The notes beneath the pieces were generated by a model, which worked only from the letters and a program-made list of their open reading frames with translations, ran no database searches and was not told the DNA's origin. Position numbers and translations under genes: made by a program. Positions 60,412 to 64,000 of a stretch of DNA of 64,000 nucleotides are shown here, piece by piece (position 1 is the stretch's first letter; the number at the start of each line of letters is the position of its first letter). The stretch spans positions 434,001 to 498,000 of the forward strand of contig JAQSEB010000004.1 of assembly GCA_030063045.1 (NCBI GenBank), written 5' to 3'. The stretch is from Pratylenchus scribneri. Taxonomy: Eukaryota; Nematoda; Chromadorea; Rhabditida; Pratylenchidae.

Positions 60412-60659
60412 CTAAAAAATTTTGCAAATGAACCAAAAAAAAGGAGAAAGAGAGGGAGGGTAATTAATTAGCCAAAAATGCCAAAGCAATTCATCTTTTT
60501 CTCGTTATTTTGGTCAAAAGCAGACTTGTCGGAAATAGTCCGGTCGGCTGGTGGCATTCATTATTTATTTAATTTTACTATACAATTTTCCGCACTAATT
60601 TTTGTCAATTATTTTAAATTTGCCCTCTGCGCCCTTTCCCAAAAATATTTCCATTTGAG

Positions 60660-61240
60660 ACATTAACCCAACCGTGTTCAATTATTCCCTTCTTTGCCAC
60701 ATTCTATTCTTGGGGCTAATTAGCTTAATGAATTCTGTGTCCAATGTCCATATAAATATCCCCACCCATCCATTAACGCAAATGTCTTGATTGGCTCTCT
60801 TCACAATTCACATCCTTTTTCCTTTCCAACTTACCTATAAAATATAAATATTAGGCACATCGCACAATGGACTGCTTTCGTTTTTTCGGCTTTTACCTCA
60901 AAGATATTTTAATCCTCTTCCAAATGTGTGTCGGAAATTTAGGGCATTAGCATAATGAATTCGGTGCCCATATATATATCCTCATCCATCACTCAATTGT
61001 CTTTGAGAGTAGCCATTCGCGCCTATTTTCTTTCCAATTTATTTACGCACAATGCCCTCCTTTTTCTACTTTTACCTCAAAAGTATTTTAATCCTCTCAT
61101 AACGGAAATTTAAGGTAACTAAAGTGCTTTTCATCTCCCGAAAAAGTTGTTGTTTATGCGCAAGGCACTCCCGGCGGATGTTCGCCATTATAAAAATACA
61201 AATATTTTAGGGCCCATCGCCGTCAATTCATTCACAAAAG
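60660..61240. repeat. Degenerate tandem duplication upstream of the neuropeptide gene
   Basis: Two or three diverged copies of a roughly 220-240-bp segment. TTAATGAATTCTGTG (60725) matches TAATGAATTCGGTG (60953). CCATATAAATATCCCCACCCATC matches CCATATATATATCCTCATCC (about 60750 and 60968). TTTTACCTCAAAGATATTTTAATCC matches ACCTCAAAAGTATTTTAATCC (60892 and 61074). CGCACAATGGACTGC matches CGCACAATGCCCTCC. A weaker third copy starts with TATAAAAATACAAATATTTTAG at 61188. Confidence 0.6.
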
Positions 61241-61362
61241 CCCATATAATTTTCACATCCATGCTAATCCCCTCCCCCCTCCCCTCACCTAATCCCGCCC
61301 CTTTCTAAAATTCCCCTATTTAATTTAATATTTAACCCACTTTTCCCATTCAGATTATTGCC

Positions 61363-61369
61363 TATAAAT
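61363..61369 (+). promoter_or_regulatory. Possible TATA box of the neuropeptide gene
   Basis: TATAAAT lies 53 bases before the ATG at 61422 in a stretch otherwise free of coding signal. Similar TATAAA-type boxes precede the duplicated segments further upstream. Confidence 0.4.
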
Positions 61370-61421
61370 TGCCGTCTAATTTTACTTCAAAATTAAAATA
61401 AAAAATCTCTCAAAGCCAAAA

Positions 61422-61913
61422 ATGCCATTCAATTGCCAATCATCAATTCTTCTTCCTTTCCTCATTCCCTTCTTTATTTTCTCGGTGAGTTAAAAATATT
61501 CTCATTTCAATAATTAATTTTCCCCTAATTTTCAGTTTGTCGAAGCATTCAGCCTCCAAAATGTTGCGGAAAATTTTCCACTCTTCGAATCCATTGAACC
61601 AATCTCAAAAAGGGCATTCGATCGACTCGATGTTTCCACTTTTGACTTCAACAAAAGATTCACTGATTCGGAGGATTCTTCGCCTTTGGCCAAATTTTTC
61701 ATCCGACAAAGGCCACAAATTCAAAAGGAAAAAAACATCATTGAATCAATGCAGAATTTGAGAAAAAACAAATTGGCCCCGAGAAGGAGGCCAATTGCCC
61801 GTGTTCATGGCTTTGGATTGTTTGAGCCAAAAATGCGATTCAGAAAAAGGGCAGAACCAATTGAAAATGAAATAATAGAGAATGGCGAAATTTATGATTT
61901 ATTTTTAATTTGA
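61422..61913 (+). CDS. Orcokinin-like neuropeptide precursor (NLP-14/NLP-15 type), 2 exons
   Basis: Exons 61422..61484 and 61536..61913 (GT-AG, phase 0), 146 aa. A signal peptide (hydrophobic ILLPFLIPFFIF, ending near VEA) is followed by a short propeptide. The sequence SKR-AFDRLDVSTFDFN-KR then releases a 13-residue peptide between two Lys-Arg sites. AFDRLDVSTFDFN follows the orcokinin pattern x-F-D-x-[IL]-D-x-S-x-F-x-F-N (arthropod NFDEIDRSGFGFN) and the AFDSL.../ALDGLDG... peptides of C. elegans NLP-15 and NLP-14. The rest of the precursor is basic with RRR and RKR sites and an acidic tail; a second segment (FGLFEPKMRF) before RKR might also be released. Only one orcokinin-like copy is present, unlike the multi-copy C. 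elegans precursors. AATAAA at 61924-61929. Confidence 0.82.
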
Positions 61914-61923
61914 ATGAATATAA

Positions 61924-61929
61924 AATAAA
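61924..61929 (+). promoter_or_regulatory. Polyadenylation signal of the neuropeptide gene
   Basis: AATAAA 10 bases after the stop codon; two further AATAAA-type hexamers follow within 25 bases. Confidence 0.5.
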
Positions 61930-62075
61930 GTTAATAATAAAATTGAATAAATGTTAAACAAATGAATGCCATTATTATTAAAAGCCAATTCGAATAGGAC
62001 AATTTGCACTCAGTCGAATTGTTTTCATTTCCATAATATTCCTTTTTGCAATTGAACCTGACAAAAAAGAGAATT

Positions 62076-62555
62076 TTAAAATTTTAGGCCAAATTCCCTT
62101 AAATATTCACCATTTCCCTCTTCCTCCGTTTTCCCTCTATTTTTCTTGGCCAATTCCTCTAATTTTGTCCGATAATCGGTCAATGTGTTCCGCCAAAGTT
62201 GTTCAATGTCAATTAATTCGCCAACCCTCATCCGGCCAAATGGAACGGCCAAATACGGTGGGGAATGGCCAATCAAATCGATGGCCAATTTTGATTTCCA
62301 ACAACATTCCTCGTCGATCCAATCCAATCGAAATTTGGTGGAGGGCACTTCAATTGGTCGAGACCATTCCCCACTTTTGTCAACCTCAACAATCCTTCCA
62401 ATTTTCATAAATTTCCCACATATTTTCAAATATTTTCACATTTGAACTTACAATTTGCCATTTTCGTCCAATTTTGAATTTGTTGGACTATAAATTTTCG
62501 GAAGGAAAATACCAAGAATAAAAATGAAGCATAAAAAATTGTAGGGATATGGCAT
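62076..62555 (-). CDS. Small secreted protein of unknown function, 2 exons
   Basis: Exons complement(62452..62555) and complement(62076..62394), joined in phase 2 (GTAAGT donor, AG acceptor), 140 aa. It begins with a signal peptide (NFLCFIFILGIFLP, then KIYS). The mature part contains LIVEVDKSGEWSRP, a WIDEECCWKSKL segment with adjacent cysteines, HSPPYLAVPFGRMRV, and a charged helix ending EELAKKNRGKTEEEG. I do not recognise the family. Secretion is inferred from the N-terminus. Confidence 0.65.
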
Positions 62556-62904
62556 TTTTAATTGGAATAAAATTAATTTATTTTTTTAATGAGGAAGAAA
62601 TATTTCTGAGATTGTGATTGGATTTTGGCTGGGAAATGGCCAGAGAAGGAATCGATTTTAGTTGAATGATGGGAACTTTTTGGGACAATTGTCAATTTCC
62701 AGCCAAATTTTTCTATTTTTGGTCCAAGCTTATGGAAACAATTAAAAAATTGAAGTTCTAATAAAATGAATTATTTTTCTTTAAAATTATAATATTCCAA
62801 TGATCCTCTCCAACTCTCTCTCTCCCCAGTCCCCAAACCAAATAATGAGCCTTAAATTCATATTAATAAAGCCCTAATACATAAATGTATTTCTCATCAC
62901 TGTG
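62556..62904. other. Intergenic, upstream of the small secreted protein gene
   Basis: AT-rich; contains a CTCTCTCTCTCCCC simple repeat at about 62808-62826. No gene seen. Confidence 0.5.
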
Positions 62905-63325
62905 TTCTCAATTTCTTCAATAAATTCCGCTCTTAATTTAATTGAGAACAATATTTTTATTAAATAAATTTGGAAAATTAGAACAAAATAATAAAGCATC
63001 ACCCTAATAAGGCGATGCGGGGCTCCGGCGCCCTCCAAAATTATTCACCGCAACTCCGCAGAGCGGTGACCAGACAATCATAAAGAGCGCTGGATTTGGG
63101 TGGCTACAAGATGGCTACAGTTGGGGGATGTGCACCTCCCCAACCGACCCCAATTTTGAGGGAATTATATTGACATGGAAGAGAAAAATTGTGTATGGGA
63201 AGCACACAGAGGAAGAAATAGGCGCATTCCTTTTCATTTCCCTTCATATCTTTTTATGTCTGCGTCTCTCCACTCATCATTCTATTTTATGTCAATCTCT
63301 TTGCCTAGACCCATCTCCCTCTTAT
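62905..63325. repeat. Interspersed repeat, copy 2 (no MITE insertion)
   Basis: Same element and strand as 8351-9135. At the site where copy 1 holds the palindromic MITE, this copy reads CACCCTAATAAGGCGATGCG (63000-63019), with TAA present twice in a row and no insert. Confidence 0.82.
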
Positions 63326-63629
63326 ATAATAATAATAAATCATTCATATTTATTAAATTGTTATACTAGCTTATAGCTTTGAAATAAAAATCATAATATA
63401 TAATAAAAAATTCATTTTAAAAAAGCCACCAAAGTACTATAATTTTATCAAAATATAAAGTTTATTTGAACCACAATAAATTGTACTTCAATCTTCTATT
63501 TTTTCTTTAAATTTATGTTCGTTCCACTTCGCTGTCCATAATTCCAAATCATTCTCATAAAATCAGTTTTATTTTTTAATCATTTACCCAAATCATTCCG
63601 GTTCTCTCCAAAATCAATCAGCTGTTTTG
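63326..63629. other. AT-rich intergenic stretch, nothing recognised
   Basis: Spacer between the interspersed repeat and the last gene; likely holds that gene's promoter. Confidence 0.5.
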
Positions 63630-63931
63630 ATGTTTTTATTTTCGACTTCCACTTATATTCTTCTCATTTTTTTGCTTTATTCAAATGAATTTGCCTCTGC
63701 CGCCGGTGATGATTTTCCCCAGCCTCCTCCATTTATTGCAAAATTGGTCCTCCGAATCGTAAAATGTAATTTTTCCACAATTTTTAGACCAAAAGAGATG
63801 CCATTTTTGAGCAAGTTTTGAAGGATTGCGAGCATCAATGTCAAAGTTTTGAGATTATAAATGCTACGGCGGAATCCATCGAAAGATGCAAGGCAAATTG
63901 CCGTCAAAAACTTGCTGGAGGGCACCAATAA
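63630..63931 (+). CDS. Small secreted protein with paired Cx3C motifs, 2 exons
   Basis: Exons 63630..63758 and 63788..63931 (29-nt intron, GTAAAA...TTTTTAG, phase 0), 90 aa. The signal peptide (TYILLIFLLYSNEFASAA) is followed by a short acidic, Pro-rich stretch (GDDFPQPPP). The second exon begins TKRDAIFEQVLKD and then shows two Cx3C pairs, CEHQC and CKANC, separated by 16 residues. Two Cx3C pairs on helices suggest a disulfide-linked helical hairpin. A Lys-Arg site just before this part could separate it from the N-terminal region. Family not recognised. A secreted peptide or small effector-like protein are both possible. Confidence 0.65.
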
Positions 63932-64000
63932 TAAGGGGAAAATAATATCAAAATATTTGGAATCATTTTTTCATTTTCCCATTTTTTACAATAATAAAAT

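Overview
The window is eukaryotic, and everything in it fits a nematode. It is AT-rich, with genes split by many short introns (often 42-50 nt) with U-rich 3' ends. Several exon sets are clear orthologues of metazoan genes, and possible spliced-leader acceptor sites lie just before some start codons. Five of about 69 introns I could model begin with GC instead of GT. That rate is high and has been reported for potato-cyst nematodes, so a tylenchid plant-parasitic relative (Heteroderidae-like) is my best guess; this is inference, not proof.

Layout. 1-1.2 kb: a degenerate tandem duplication, one unit of which carries a hAT-like MITE with an 8-bp target duplication. 1.9-3.1 kb (-): a two-exon nucleoside 2-deoxyribosyltransferase-like protein. 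3.1-7.4 kb: no gene recognised. 7.4-8.15 kb: a poorly resolved multi-exon locus (+). 8.35-9.1 kb: an interspersed repeat with a nested palindromic MITE; an unoccupied copy lies at 62.9-63.3 kb. 9.6-26.1 kb (-): a 25-exon girdin/Daple (CCDC88) gene with an N-terminal HOOK domain, a long coiled coil and a C-terminal Gly-Cys-Val; its introns hold satellites and MITEs. 29.35-30.26 kb: satellite. 30.3-31.2 kb (-): core-1 beta-1,3-galactosyltransferase, 3' end not found. 31.4-34.5 kb (-): a complete biogenic-amine GPCR. 34.5-37.5 kb: no gene recognised. 37.5-42.3 kb: a 4.8-kb satellite. 42.6-44.4 kb (+): a sugar-porter-type MFS transporter. 45.1-49.9 kb (+): histidine ammonia-lyase. 50.0-53.4 kb: satellite. 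53.76-54.38 kb: a fold-back element. 55.5-58.7 kb (+): the endocytic/cell-fate adaptor Numb. 59.1-59.6 kb: satellite. 60.1-60.4 kb (-): the 3' end of an unidentified membrane protein. 61.4-61.9 kb (+): an orcokinin-like neuropeptide precursor. 62.1-62.6 kb (-) and 63.6-63.9 kb (+): two small secreted proteins.

There is no operon-like functional cluster; the genes are individually recognisable neuronal, polarity, glycosylation and amino-acid-catabolism genes. The unusual content is structural: non-canonical introns, a Cys-Ser-Gly in place of the Ala-Ser-Gly cofactor triad of histidine ammonia-lyase, and a small set of 22-29-bp satellite families that recur at several loci in both orientations. 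Three kinds of palindromic element also show clear insertion or excision histories.
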